Source of the DNA: Corynebacterium aurimucosum ATCC 700975
GTDB lineage: Bacteria > Actinomycetota > Actinomycetes > Mycobacteriales > Mycobacteriaceae
NCBI RefSeq assembly: GCF_007672725.1
Contig: NZ_VDTC01000003.1
Location: 1 to 51,148, forward strand
Direction: 5' to 3'
DNA length: 51,148 nt
Below, one piece after another: positions 35,445 through 43,594 of this stretch. The first letter of the stretch is position 1. Each line of letters starts with the position of its first letter. The notes under the pieces are model-generated. The model had not been told where the DNA came from. It ran no database searches and was given only the letters and a program-made list of their open reading frames with translations. The translations under genes were made by a program, and so were the position numbers.

Positions 35445-36329
35445 ATGCTTTCACATATCGTCGATATCCTGGCCGATCCCGCCGATGGCAGCGCCCTTGA
35501 GGGCGCGGATGATTTTTCCCGCCTCGTGTCGGAGACCGGCCATTCCTATGACGTGGCCAAGCAAGGCTACGTCACGTTGGCAGCTGGTGCGGGTCTGAAG
35601 CATCAAGGTGACGATGCCGCGATGGTCACCGCCCGTGAAACCTACCTGGCGATGGGGCATTTCGCGCCCTTCGTGGAGGCAGTCACTGGAGCGGTGCAAG
35701 ATTCTTTGGAGAGTCAGGACGCGGCTCAGCAAGCAGGCCTCAATGAGGACACCGCCCCCTCGCTCCTGGAGGTAGGCGCTGGCACGGGTTACTACCTGGC
35801 GCACACGCTCGATTCGATCGAGGGCGCTCGCGGTGTGGGCCTCGATATCTCTACGCATGCGGCTAAGCACCTGGCAAAGTCGCACGAGCGCGTCGGCGCC
35901 GTGGTTGCGGATGTGTGGGAGCGCCTGCCCTTGAAAGATGATTCGATCCATGCCATCTCGGTGGTCTTCGCGCCGCGCAATCCGGCGGAGTTCCAGCGCG
36001 TTCTCGCACCCGGCGGGGAGGTCATCGTGTTGACCCCGCAGTCCGGTCACCTGGATGAGCTGCGAGAGCCGCTGGGAATTCTCGGCGTGGAAGAAGGCAA
36101 GGTGGAGCGTCTCTACGCGCAAGCGGAAGGGTTCCTTAAGCAGGCGGCCGATCCGGTCGATATTTCTTTCCCCATCGTCTTGGACAAGGCGTCCATCGCC
36201 GCGCAGGTAGGGATGAGCCCCTCGGCGCGCCACATTAGTCCGGAAGAGCTGGCAGAGCGCATGGCCTCCTTGCCGCAGACGTTGACTGTGACGGCCCACG
36301 CCCGTCTGGATCGTTTGCGCTCGGCCTAA
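35445..36329 (+). CDS. RlmA-like rRNA methyltransferase, zinc finger absent
   Basis: A 294-residue SAM-dependent methyltransferase of the RlmA/TlrB (23S rRNA guanine-N1) group. The features are HSYDVAKQGYVTLAAG near the N-terminus, GDDAAMVTARETYLAMGHF, and SAM motif LLEVGAGTGYYLAHTL, with VFAPRNPAEFQRVLAPGGEVIVLTP later. In RlmA the first ~40 residues hold a Cys4 or Cys3His zinc finger. Here the protein has no cysteine there at all (ILADPADGSALEG). It may use a different RNA contact or target. Start ATG 35445 follows the DUF3117 stop closely. Confidence 0.83.
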   Translation: MLSHIVDILADPADGSALEGADDFSRLVSETGHSYDVAKQGYVTLAAGAGLKHQGDDAAMVTARETYLAMGHFAPFVEAVTGAVQDSLESQDAAQQAGLNEDTAPSLLEVGAGTGYYLAHTLDSIEGARGVGLDISTHAAKHLAKSHERVGAVVADVWERLPLKDDSIHAISVVFAPRNPAEFQRVLAPGGEVIVLTPQSGHLDELREPLGILGVEEGKVERLYAQAEGFLKQAADPVDISFPIVLDKASIAAQVGMSPSARHISPEELAERMASLPQTLTVTAHARLDRLRSA

Positions 36330-36440
36330 CTCATCGCTTGCGCTCGGCTTCTCATTGCCAGCCCTTGCTTTTCAGCCCCGGGGAACGGCCCTTCTTTCTT
36401 CGGAACGTCCCTTTTCTCTCCGGAACGACCCTTCGCGCTC
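36315..36440 (+). repeat. Cluster of short direct repeats
   Basis: Two near-identical 22-23-bp copies beginning TTGCGCTCGGC (36315-36337 and 36338-36359) span the methyltransferase stop codon. Three tandem 20-bp units follow (36381-36400, 36401-36420, 36421-36440) sharing GGAACG-N-CCCTT. The third unit runs into the left arm of palindromic copy G. Confidence 0.7.
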
Positions 36441-36492
36441 ACCGGCAATGGGTCCGTCGGAAGTTTTTTAGCTCCTCCGTGAGCGCGAAGGG
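36429..36492. repeat. Palindromic element, copy G (34-nt centre)
   Basis: Left arm CCCTTCGCGCTCACC (36429-36443), a 34-nt centre with a T6 run, right arm CGTGAGCGCGAAGGG (36478-36492). It is the only copy whose centre is not 32 nt. Confidence 0.82.
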
Positions 36493-36609
36493 CGGGGCGG
36501 CCTGTGATGCAACCACCCCTGGGCCTGTTTGCTCACTGTGATCTGGAGCTTGCGCTGACGCGCTGGCTATTTCGCTGAACCCTTGCCTCGAAGCCACCCA
36601 TCGAATTCT

Positions 36610-36671
36610 CCCTTCGCGCTCACCAAGAGCCTCAATCAGCCGTCATGACCGCTCCCGGTGAGCGCGAAGGG
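36610..36671. repeat. 62-bp palindromic element, copy H
   Basis: Perfect arms CCCTTCGCGCTCACC (36610-36624) and GGTGAGCGCGAAGGG (36657-36671) around a 32-nt centre. Confidence 0.88.
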
Positions 36672-36770
36672 CGGAAGGGGAGCGAGTGGAACTGATGAGG
36701 CATGCGCGAGAAATGATGACCGCGAGCGCAGCGGCGCAACGTGGCCACACAACACAGTGGGCCCGCACAC

Positions 36771-36803
36771 AAAAGGAGGCCCGGTTACCCCGGGCCTCCT
36801 TCT
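36771..36803 (-). terminator. Rho-independent terminator of the GH32-like gene
   Basis: On the minus strand AGGAGGCCCGG and CCGGGCCTCCT form an 11-bp stem around a short loop, followed by TTTTG. It lies about 20 bp after the stop of the GH32-like gene. Confidence 0.85.
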
Positions 36804-36823
36804 ATGATCGTCGTTCGATGCTC

Positions 36824-38281
36824 TTAAGAGAGCTTGGTACCCTTCCTGTTCCAGGACTGCTCAATAATAGCCTCGCCCTCGGTGCTGACCTCGATAGCGG
36901 AGCAACCGCCCTCGAAGTAGACGCGGGAGCTCATAGCCACCAATCCACCGTCTACGAACACCTCAACGCTGGCACCGTCCTGAATGACGGTGAGGGTATC
37001 CGAATCGCCCTCGGCCAGCTTGGCCACTGCTGGCGCGGAATCCCTGAAGTAGTTGTCGAAAGCCTTCGACATGGAGCGGTCCAAACTGATTTCTTCGCCC
37101 GTGTGGCGGATGACCGCAGCGGCGTCACCGGAGCCATCCTTCAGCGTGACGGTCACGCTCGAGCCCGCCGGCACCTCCAATACACCTGTCCAAGACCGTG
37201 CGTAGTCCGAGAGCTTCACAGCATCCGGCAGCCCCTCCGCTGGAGTCTGATAGAGCACACCGCCCTGCAGCGTGACTGCACGTGGCAGTGACAAGCTATT
37301 AGCCCAGCCTTCAGCTTCCCACGTGGGGTGCTTGGTAGCGTCATCACCGCGGCCATTGCCATTGAGCAGGCCGAGGATGACGGCGCGGTCGTAGCGGCGC
37401 TCCTGCGGAATCGTTCCGGTCGTGGTGTTGGTGTTGCGTGGCCGGGAGAAGTCATGGCCATAGTCCACGCGCTGGAAACCTCGTGCCACGGTGAACACGG
37501 TGCCGTCGAGGCGGCCCACGATGTAGCCAGAAACGTCGCGGCCCTCGCGCTCTAAGGTGACGAAGAGGACATCGTAGATTTCCCTATCTACCTCGTCACG
37601 AAGGCGCACCAAGCGCGGTGACACCACCGGCGGGATGGGGGAGGTAGCCGGGACCTCGCCGTCTTCAAAGCCAGGGTCGCCGTCGAAGCTCAAGGGCCCA
37701 AGAAGAGTCCAAGATTCGCCATTGGGGCTGTCCAGAATTACCGGCATCGGGGCATCGGAATGACCGGTCAGCGCCAGCATCAGCCAGCCATCGTGTCCCT
37801 CTTCGCGGTCTTCCTTGGCCCAATCCGGGACCACGGAAGGCGAGCGGAAGCGGTCATAGTTGGTGTGGGCGCCCACGGCCTCCCCAAAGCGGACGACATC
37901 CGGATCGAGCGCAGAAGGGTCATCAGACACGATGCATTCATCGGCGTAGTCGGTATACCGCGCCAAGCGCACGCTGGTGCCCACCGAGGTCACCGAGGTG
38001 AAATAAAGGTTGAGGGCGTCCTTGCCCTCCGCCACTGAGCCTGCGCGTAGTGACAGCTCGCCACCGACGGGGGCGAGGACGTCGTCGCAGTCCAGCCACG
38101 CGAAGGCTGTTTCCTCGGAGGTGGAATGGCCCCAGCGCGCAGGCTGGCCAGCGTCAGGGCGGTACTGGTGGAACAAGTGCCAGGTATGACCGTCCCGGAC
38201 GATTCCCGCGGGGGCGTCGAGGATCCCGCTATCGGGAACGAAGTGAAGTTCTGGGCGATGGTGCGTTTCTTTATGCGTCAC
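36824..38281 (-). CDS. GH32-like protein with altered catalytic motifs
   Basis: A 485-residue protein with the layout of glycoside hydrolase family 32: a five-bladed propeller opening RPELHFVPDSGILDAPAGIVRDG and a C-terminal beta-sandwich (about 350-485, ending in VEVFVDGGLVAMSSRVYF). In active members the first motif reads WMNDPNG with a nucleophile Asp. Here the aligned segment is ILDAPAG, with Ala at that place and an Asp one position earlier. The RDP motif that stabilises the transition state reads RSP (YDRFRSPSVV). A Glu in GEVPATSP could be the acid/base. It may therefore be inactive or have another activity. GTG 38281 is chosen because AGGAAGGA lies 6 nt before it; glgA ends just upstream, so the two are cotranscribed. 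Confidence 0.75.
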   Translation of the reverse strand: MTHKETHHRPELHFVPDSGILDAPAGIVRDGHTWHLFHQYRPDAGQPARWGHSTSEETAFAWLDCDDVLAPVGGELSLRAGSVAEGKDALNLYFTSVTSVGTSVRLARYTDYADECIVSDDPSALDPDVVRFGEAVGAHTNYDRFRSPSVVPDWAKEDREEGHDGWLMLALTGHSDAPMPVILDSPNGESWTLLGPLSFDGDPGFEDGEVPATSPIPPVVSPRLVRLRDEVDREIYDVLFVTLEREGRDVSGYIVGRLDGTVFTVARGFQRVDYGHDFSRPRNTNTTTGTIPQERRYDRAVILGLLNGNGRGDDATKHPTWEAEGWANSLSLPRAVTLQGGVLYQTPAEGLPDAVKLSDYARSWTGVLEVPAGSSVTVTLKDGSGDAAAVIRHTGEEISLDRSMSKAFDNYFRDSAPAVAKLAEGDSDTLTVIQDGASVEVFVDGGLVAMSSRVYFEGGCSAIEVSTEGEAIIEQSWNRKGTKLS

Positions 38282-38292
38282 GGCAGTCCTTC

Positions 38293-39447
38293 CTACATTA
38301 ACGAGCGGTAAATGTCCACGGTCTGCTGCGCGATGGTGGCCCACGAGAAGTCCTCGATGGCGCGCTGGCGGCCCGCAGCACCGAAGCGTTGTGCCAGCTC
38401 TTTATCGGCAGCAACGCGGTTCACAGCGGCGGCAAGATCGGCTTCAAAGGTGGCGTCGTCATCTGCGTCATAGTTGACCAAAACACCAGTTTCGCCGTCC
38501 ACAACGACCTCGGGGATGCCGCCCACATTGGACGCCACCACGGCGGTGCCACAAGCCATTGCCTCAAGGTTGACGATTCCCAAAGGCTCATAAATTGAGG
38601 GGCAGACGAACACGTCGGCGCCGGAGTAGACCTGCTTAATCTCCTCGCGCGAGAGCATGTCCTTGACCCAGAACACGCCGTCACGCTGGGCGCGTAGCTC
38701 CTCCACGAGGGCCTCGGTCTCCGCCGCAATCTCCGGCGTATCGGGTGCGCCGGCACACAGCACAAGCTGAATGTCTTGGTCAAAGTTCTGGGCGGCTTTC
38801 AGCAGGTGCTTCACGCCCTTCTGTCGGGTGATCCGACCCACGAAGGCGGCGATGGGACGCTGCTTGTCGACGCCCAACTTATCCAGCACCGCCGACTCAC
38901 CCGGTTGCCATACCTGGGTATCGATGCCGTTGAGGACCACGTGGACCTTGTCGGCGTCGATGCGGGGGTAGGCATCCAAGATCGAGTCTTTCATTCCGGC
39001 CGACACCGCGATGACGGCGTCAGCGTACTCCATGGCGTTCTTTTCCGACCACGAGGAGATCTCATAGCCACCACCAAGCTGTTCGCGCTTCCACGGGCGG
39101 TGGGGTTCGAGCGAGTGTGCGGTGACCACGTGGGGGATGCCGTACAGGCGGCTGGCAAGGTGCCCACCCAGTCCCGTGTACCAGGTGTGGGAGTGAGCCA
39201 CATCAATATCGGAGGCGGCGTTGGCCATGCGCAGCCCTGTGGAGAGTGTCTGCAGCGCGGCGTTAGCCTCCTTCAACGAGGGATCAACGCCATGCACAAA
39301 CACATCCTTCTCGTCGCGCTCAGAACCCATGCAGTGAACTGAAACATCGATGATCTCGCGCATGAAGCGCGTGAGCTCTGCAACGTGGACGCCCGCTCCG
39401 CCATAAATCTCCGGCGGATACTCCTTAGAAAAAATTCCGGCTCTCAT
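38293..39447 (-). CDS. glgA: Glycogen synthase / maltose-1-phosphate synthase (GT4)
   Basis: A 384-residue GT-B glycosyltransferase of the actinobacterial GlgA/GlgM type. It opens MRAGIFSKEYPPEIYGGAGVHV, has AHSHTWYTGLGGHLAS, and the nucleotide-binding signature CPSIYEPLGIVNLEAMACGTAVVASNVGGIPEVV. In mycobacteria the orthologue makes maltose-1-phosphate from ADP-glucose; in C. glutamicum it acts in glycogen synthesis. It diverges from glgC, which supplies ADP-glucose, across a 154-bp gap. The GH32-like gene follows it 11 nt downstream. Confidence 0.92.
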   Translation of the reverse strand: MRAGIFSKEYPPEIYGGAGVHVAELTRFMREIIDVSVHCMGSERDEKDVFVHGVDPSLKEANAALQTLSTGLRMANAASDIDVAHSHTWYTGLGGHLASRLYGIPHVVTAHSLEPHRPWKREQLGGGYEISSWSEKNAMEYADAVIAVSAGMKDSILDAYPRIDADKVHVVLNGIDTQVWQPGESAVLDKLGVDKQRPIAAFVGRITRQKGVKHLLKAAQNFDQDIQLVLCAGAPDTPEIAAETEALVEELRAQRDGVFWVKDMLSREEIKQVYSGADVFVCPSIYEPLGIVNLEAMACGTAVVASNVGGIPEVVVDGETGVLVNYDADDDATFEADLAAAVNRVAADKELAQRFGAAGRQRAIEDFSWATIAQQTVDIYRSLM

Positions 39448-39464
39448 AATCGCCAGAATACGGA

Positions 39465-39473
39465 TTATCCACA
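39465..39473 (+). promoter_or_regulatory. Perfect DnaA box between glgA and glgC
   Basis: TTATCCACA, the exact consensus, lies 18 bp from the glgA start codon in the divergent gap. It may couple the genes to DnaA activity or be chance. Confidence 0.4.
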
Positions 39474-39586
39474 GCTCGCGCTAAACCTTGAGAGGCCATG
39501 TGGCACGTTGGCCCGCGGGGGCGGCGAGAGGTCATCAAAAGGGGGTAAAAACAAGCACTCTTCGACTGCGCGATCCAGAAAACGTC

Positions 39587-39601
39587 TATAGATTGGGTGA
39601 T
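39587..39601 (+). promoter_or_regulatory. Putative -10 box of glgC
   Basis: TATAGA (39587-39592) is 9 nt before GTG 39602, so the glgC transcript would begin at or within two or three bases of its start codon. No clear -35 is visible. Confidence 0.45.
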
Positions 39602-40819
39602 GTGAGAAGCCTTCCAAATGTCCTTGCCATTGTCCTTGCCGGCGGTGAGGGAAAGCGCCTTTTTCCTCTGACGGAAGACCGCGCTAAGCCCGCCGTTCCG
39701 TTCGGCGGTTCCTATCGCCTGATCGATTTCGTGCTGTCCAATCTTGTCAACGCCGGATTCCTCAAGATCGCGGTGCTGACCCAGTACAAGTCCCATTCTC
39801 TGGACCGCCACATTTCCCAAGCGTGGAACCTGTCTGGACCCACCCCGCAGTACATCGCTTCCGTTCCGGCTCAGCAGCGTCGCGGTAAGCGCTGGTACAA
39901 CGGTTCCGCCGATGCCATCCTGCAGTCGCTGAACCTGATTTATGACGAAAAGCCGGACTATGTCATCGTCTTCGGCGCCGACCACGTCTACCGCATGGAC
40001 CCGGCCCAGATGGTGGAAGAGCACATCGCCACCGGTCTCGATTGCTCGGTAGCGGGTATCCGCGTCCCGCGCTCGGAGGCTTCCGCCTTTGGCTGCATTC
40101 AGGCGGATGGGATGGGCACGATCACGGAGTTCGTCGAGAAGCCTGCCAATCCTCCGGCGACCCCGGATGATCCGAACATGACCTATGCCTCCATGGGCAA
40201 CTACGTCTTCACCACGCAGGCGCTTATCGACGCGTTGCTGGAAGACGAAAAGGATGAGGATTCCGCTCACGATATGGGCGGCAACATTATCCCTTACTTC
40301 GTGCAGCGCGATCAGGCGCACGTCTATGACTTCATGGCTAACGAAGTTCCCGGTTCCACGGAGCGTGACCATGGCTACTGGCGTGACGTCGGTACCATCG
40401 ACTCCTTCTATGAGGCGCACATGGACATGATTTCGGTGCACCCAATCTTCAACCTGTACAACCGTTCGTGGCCTATCCACTCCACGGATGATTCCAACTT
40501 CCCGCCGGCGAAGTTTGTGCAGAACGGTATTGCGCAGTCCTCGATGGTGGCTCCGGGTTGCATCGTCTCCGGCGGTACGGTGCGTAACTCCGTCCTAGCT
40601 TCGGATGTGCACGTGGCGGATGGGGCGACGGTGGAAGGCTCCGTCATCCTGCCGGGTGTGCGCATTGGCCGCGGTGCGGTGGTTCGCCACGCCATTCTGG
40701 ACAAGAACGTGGTGGTCAGTGATGGTGCCATCATCGGCGTGGACCGCGAGCGCGATGAGGAACGCTTCAAGGTCTCCGAAGGCGGCGTGGTTGTCGTGGG
40801 CAAGAACGTCAGGGTCTAA
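39602..40819 (+). CDS. glgC: Glucose-1-phosphate adenylyltransferase
   Basis: Makes ADP-glucose for glycogen synthesis. The 405-residue enzyme has the nucleotidyltransferase motif [36 protein letters not shown], the AGP signatures WYNGSADAI and [11 protein letters not shown], and a C-terminal left-handed beta-helix ([28 protein letters not shown]). GTG 39602 gives the usual family length and fits the -10 box nearby; the longer frame from ATG 39488 would add 38 poorly conserved residues. It is divergent from glgA and followed by a terminator. Confidence 0.95.
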   Translation: MRSLPNVLAIVLAGGEGKRLFPLTEDRAKPAVPFGGSYRLIDFVLSNLVNAGFLKIAVLTQYKSHSLDRHISQAWNLSGPTPQYIASVPAQQRRGKRWYNGSADAILQSLNLIYDEKPDYVIVFGADHVYRMDPAQMVEEHIATGLDCSVAGIRVPRSEASAFGCIQADGMGTITEFVEKPANPPATPDDPNMTYASMGNYVFTTQALIDALLEDEKDEDSAHDMGGNIIPYFVQRDQAHVYDFMANEVPGSTERDHGYWRDVGTIDSFYEAHMDMISVHPIFNLYNRSWPIHSTDDSNFPPAKFVQNGIAQSSMVAPGCIVSGGTVRNSVLASDVHVADGATVEGSVILPGVRIGRGAVVRHAILDKNVVVSDGAIIGVDRERDEERFKVSEGGVVVVGKNVRV

Positions 40820-40839
40820 GCCGCGCTATCTCTGCACCG

Positions 40840-40886
40840 AAAGCGGGCGTGCAGGTGGTGTGATTGCCACCTTCGCGCCCGCTTTT
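40840..40886 (+). terminator. Rho-independent terminator of glgC
   Basis: AAAGCGGGCG and CGCCCGCTTTT pair in a long stem that continues through GGTGG/CCACC, ending in T4. It sits between the convergent glgC and methyltransferase-like genes and may serve both. Confidence 0.85.
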
Positions 40887-40901
40887 GTGGTGCTTGGTGG
40901 G

Positions 40902-41549
40902 CTAGAGCTTCGTGATGAGTGTCAGGCCCGCGCCATAGGGTAAGCGGGTGACGGCGGCGTCGTCGAGGGAGCGAGCAAACTCGTCGGCCTCGCGGGCGGC
41001 GGCGGTGTCGCGGTCGGTGCGGGAGGGGTCGGCCACGGTGCCGTCGAGAAGCGCATTGGCCAACACCAAGGTGCCGTGCTGATGGAGCAGAGGCCAGGCG
41101 GCCTTGAGTAGTGCAGGCATGTCGAGGGCGGGGACCTCGGCGTAAATCACCTGGTATGTGTCATTAGCCAAGCGGCCCATGATGTCGAGGGGGCGGGACG
41201 GAAGGAAGCGCCCGCGGCTAGGGGAGTAGCCGGCATCGCGGAAGGCCTGCTTAGCGCTGGCCTGGTGCTCGGCCTCTGGGTCAATGCAGGTCAGGATTCC
41301 GTTGTCCGGCATCCCCGCCAGCAAATACAGCCCCACGACTGATGCGGCCGGGGTAATCGCCACCGCTTGGGGGCGGGAGGCGGTACCGGAAGAAACTGCG
41401 GCGAGCGTGCTGAGCAGCTGGCCGGTGGCCTCATCCGGCGAAGGCAGTCCGTACTCCTCCGCGTGGGCGCGGGCGGCGGCGAGCACCTCAGAGCCCTCGC
41501 TGGTGGATTCGATATAGGTTCGCATTGCGTCATAAGCCGTAGTAGTCAC
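40902..41549 (-). CDS. O-methyltransferase-like protein with lost SAM motif
   Basis: A 215-residue homologue of the mycobacterial methyltransferase encoded next to sigE (Rv1220c), recognised by length, position and shared segments such as GLYLLAGMPDNGILTCIDPEAEH and AKQAFRDAGYSPSRGRF. The SAM-binding loop, normally E-x-GTGAG, here reads AVAITPAASVVG, without the glycines. The metal-site motif FIDAD is replaced by IYAEVP. It is thus probably not a working O-methyltransferase. GTG 41549 is 8 nt after TATGGT (41564-41559), fitting a leaderless transcript; ATG 41525 is the alternative. It diverges from sigE. Confidence 0.78.
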   Translation of the reverse strand: MTTTAYDAMRTYIESTSEGSEVLAAARAHAEEYGLPSPDEATGQLLSTLAAVSSGTASRPQAVAITPAASVVGLYLLAGMPDNGILTCIDPEAEHQASAKQAFRDAGYSPSRGRFLPSRPLDIMGRLANDTYQVIYAEVPALDMPALLKAAWPLLHQHGTLVLANALLDGTVADPSRTDRDTAAAREADEFARSLDDAAVTRLPYGAGLTLITKL

Positions 41550-41695
41550 AATAGAAAACCATAGTGAACTCGCTGCAGCTGCGCGCCGAGAATCGCCCGC
41601 GATTGTCCTCTCCGTGTGGCACAAGAAGCGCATGTAAGAGGAGTGACGGATTCACAGGCTGCTCACAGTGCGCTGGCTGGAGTTTCGGCCCGCAC

Positions 41696-41701
41696 TATAG
41701 A
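41696..41701 (+). promoter_or_regulatory. Putative -10 box of sigE
   Basis: TATAGA lies 12 nt before ATG 41714. The -35 region is not convincing, and I see no clear ECF-type site. Confidence 0.35.
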
Positions 41702-41713
41702 ATGATGATCCTC

Positions 41714-42379
41714 ATGACCACACAGCAGCGCAGTGTTGAGCCCGCTCAAAGCACTCGTGATTCTTCTTCCACCGTCAGCTCTTCCGAGAGTGCAGAAGCC
41801 CAAGAGCTGACCGGAACCGCAGCGTTCGACGCCGGCCAGGGCGACATGCCCTCTTGGGGGGAACTCGTTGCCGAACATGCTGATGGTGTCTACCGTTTGG
41901 CCTACCGCCTCTCCGGTAACCAGCATGACGCCGAGGATCTTACGCAGGAGACCTTCATGCGCGTCTTCCGCTCCTTGAATAAATACCAGGCCGGAACCTT
42001 TGAGGGCTGGCTGCACCGCATTACCACGAACCTCTTCTTGGACATGGTCCGCCACCGCTCCAAAATCCGCATGGAGGCCTTGCCGGAGGATTATGAGCGT
42101 GTCCCCGGCACTGACATGCCCCCGGAGCAGGCCTACTCGGTGGCTAACCTCGACCCGGCGTTGCAATCGGCACTGGATAACCTTGCGCCTGATTTTCGTG
42201 TTGCGGTGGTGCTCTGTGATGTCGTTGGCATGAGCTACGACGAAATCGCCGAAACCCTTGGCGTGAAGATGGGTACCGTGCGTTCTCGAATCCACCGTGG
42301 CCGCTCCCAGTTGCGCGCCGCATTGGAAAAGGAAGCACAGACCAACGCGGACACCCGCAGCCTGCTGCGCACGCGCTAG
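41714..42379 (+). CDS. sigE: ECF RNA polymerase sigma factor SigE
   Basis: A 221-residue ECF sigma factor for the surface-stress response. Region 2 is [29 protein letters not shown] and region 4 is [43 protein letters not shown]. There is a Ser/Thr/Glu-rich N-terminal extension of about 55 residues. ATG 41714 is taken because a -10 box lies just before it; two ATGs at 41702 and 41705 are also in frame. The anti-sigma gene cseE follows after 84 bp, and tatB and mrp come next as in C. glutamicum. Confidence 0.92.
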   Translation: MTTQQRSVEPAQSTRDSSSTVSSSESAEAQELTGTAAFDAGQGDMPSWGELVAEHADGVYRLAYRLSGNQHDAEDLTQETFMRVFRSLNKYQAGTFEGWLHRITTNLFLDMVRHRSKIRMEALPEDYERVPGTDMPPEQAYSVANLDPALQSALDNLAPDFRVAVVLCDVVGMSYDEIAETLGVKMGTVRSRIHRGRSQLRAALEKEAQTNADTRSLLRTR

Positions 42380-42463
42380 ACTGGGCAGCGTTTAGCCTTA
42401 GGACTGCGAAACTCGCAGCTAAGTGAAGGCCTAAAGCACGCGCTGAGTTGAGGTGACGTTGAG

Positions 42464-42931
42464 GTGAAGGAATCAGGGCATAAGAAGTCCTCGGGGGATC
42501 AGGAACATGGCCACTACCTAGGCTCGTCCGGATTCTTTACTGAGGCCCAAGCCAAAGTCCGCGATAAAGCCAAGTCACGCGCGCAGCGCGCGGATACGAT
42601 CGGCCACTTGGGGCCCGAGGCGGTCGTCGCCTTTGTCGATGGTGAAATGCCGGCCAAGTATGCCCACCGCGTGCGCGTTCATCTCGTGCACTGCGCGGAG
42701 TGCCGAGCGGACATTCACCACCAGCGCAATGCCGCCGAATGGATTCGGGAATGCAGCGTGGATTCCCACGTCAAGGCGCCGGATTCCCTCATGGCTAAAC
42801 TTGCGGGTATTGCTAATCAGGGCGCTGGGCCTGGGCCGGACGCGGAGATGCCCGCCCATCGGCCTCGCCAAGACTTCCTTGACAAGGTGGAGATGGTCGT
42901 CCGCGCTATTCGCCATAACCAGAGGAGCTGA
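42464..42931 (+). CDS. cseE: Zinc-binding anti-sigma factor CseE
   Basis: A 155-residue soluble anti-sigma factor that should hold SigE inactive until surface stress. The ZAS motif H73-x3-C77-x2-C80 (HLVHCAEC) lies in GPEAVVAFVDGEMPAKYAHRVRVHLVHCAECRA, where H, C and C bind zinc. There is no membrane segment. The start is GTG 42464 with GAGGTGA about 7 nt upstream. A GC-rich hairpin without T-run follows the stop (42932-42958). Confidence 0.9.
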   Translation: MKESGHKKSSGDQEHGHYLGSSGFFTEAQAKVRDKAKSRAQRADTIGHLGPEAVVAFVDGEMPAKYAHRVRVHLVHCAECRADIHHQRNAAEWIRECSVDSHVKAPDSLMAKLAGIANQGAGPGPDAEMPAHRPRQDFLDKVEMVVRAIRHNQRS

Positions 42932-43002
42932 GCCCCCAAACCCTAAAGGTTGTGGGGCGCGCCCTACACACCGGTCCTGCCTGTCACATACAGCGAAGTG
43001 GT

Positions 43003-43014
43003 TAAGATAGTTTC
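43003..43014 (+). promoter_or_regulatory. -10 box of tatB, leaderless start
   Basis: TAAGAT (43003-43008) is 6 nt before GTG 43015, so transcription should begin on the start codon. Confidence 0.5.
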
Positions 43015-43587
43015 GTGTTTTCCTCAATTGGTTGGGTAGAGATCCTCGTCATCGTGCTGCTGGGTCTGGTGATCATCGGACCTGAGCGCTTGCCCGGTGT
43101 GATCATGGATGTCCGTGCGGCTATCTACGCCGCGCGCAAAGCAATTGCCAACGCTAAGGCGGAGCTCAACGGTGAGATGAGCGGTCTCGGCGCGGAGTTC
43201 GATGACCTTCGCGTACCTCTGAGCCAGGCGGCGGAGTGGACACGCATGGGGCCGCGCGGGGTTATCACCAAGGCGCTTTTCGACGGCGACGATTCCGCCT
43301 GGGACGATTTCAACCCGAAAAAGATGGCTGAGGACATCAAGAAGAGCACCAGCCCGTACGAGCACGACGCAGAAGTAAACAACCAACCCGCGCCGCAGAG
43401 ACCAGCGCAGCCCGCGCCACAGGAGAACCCCGCGCGGCCGACGTTTGATTATTCGCAGGTCTACCCGGACCTGGGTGCGCAGCAGTCCGTGGAAGAGCGA
43501 GCGACTAACAAGAAAACGACGCAGCCCCCGCGCGGCGGGACTACACCCACCGGCGAGGGCAGCTCCTCCTGGGAGGACGTCACCTAA
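43015..43587 (+). CDS. tatB: Twin-arginine translocase subunit TatB
   Basis: Membrane protein of the Tat pathway that, with TatC, binds twin-arginine signal peptides. The 190-residue protein has one N-terminal transmembrane helix (about 5-23, WVEILVIVLLGLVIIGPERLP) with the characteristic GPERLP hinge. An amphipathic helix follows (about 27-50), then a long polar Pro/Gln-rich tail (about 110-190). GTG 43015 is leaderless. It ends 7 nt before the convergent mrp. Confidence 0.92.
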   Translation: MFSSIGWVEILVIVLLGLVIIGPERLPGVIMDVRAAIYAARKAIANAKAELNGEMSGLGAEFDDLRVPLSQAAEWTRMGPRGVITKALFDGDDSAWDDFNPKKMAEDIKKSTSPYEHDAEVNNQPAPQRPAQPAPQENPARPTFDYSQVYPDLGAQQSVEERATNKKTTQPPRGGTTPTGEGSSSWEDVT

Positions 43588-43594
43588 GACCCGA

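Larger units (their letters stand above)
36330..36823. other. Intergenic region with third repeat cluster
   Basis: A 494-bp gap without a convincing gene. It contains direct repeats, palindromic copies G and H, and the terminator of the GH32-like gene, listed separately. Confidence 0.6.

Noticed and set aside
39425..40480. 351-codon minus-strand frame over glgC
   Set aside because: Antisense to a well-conserved enzyme with no motif of its own.
42932..42958. Terminator after cseE
   Set aside because: A good stem exists but no T-run, so it is noted only in the cseE entry.
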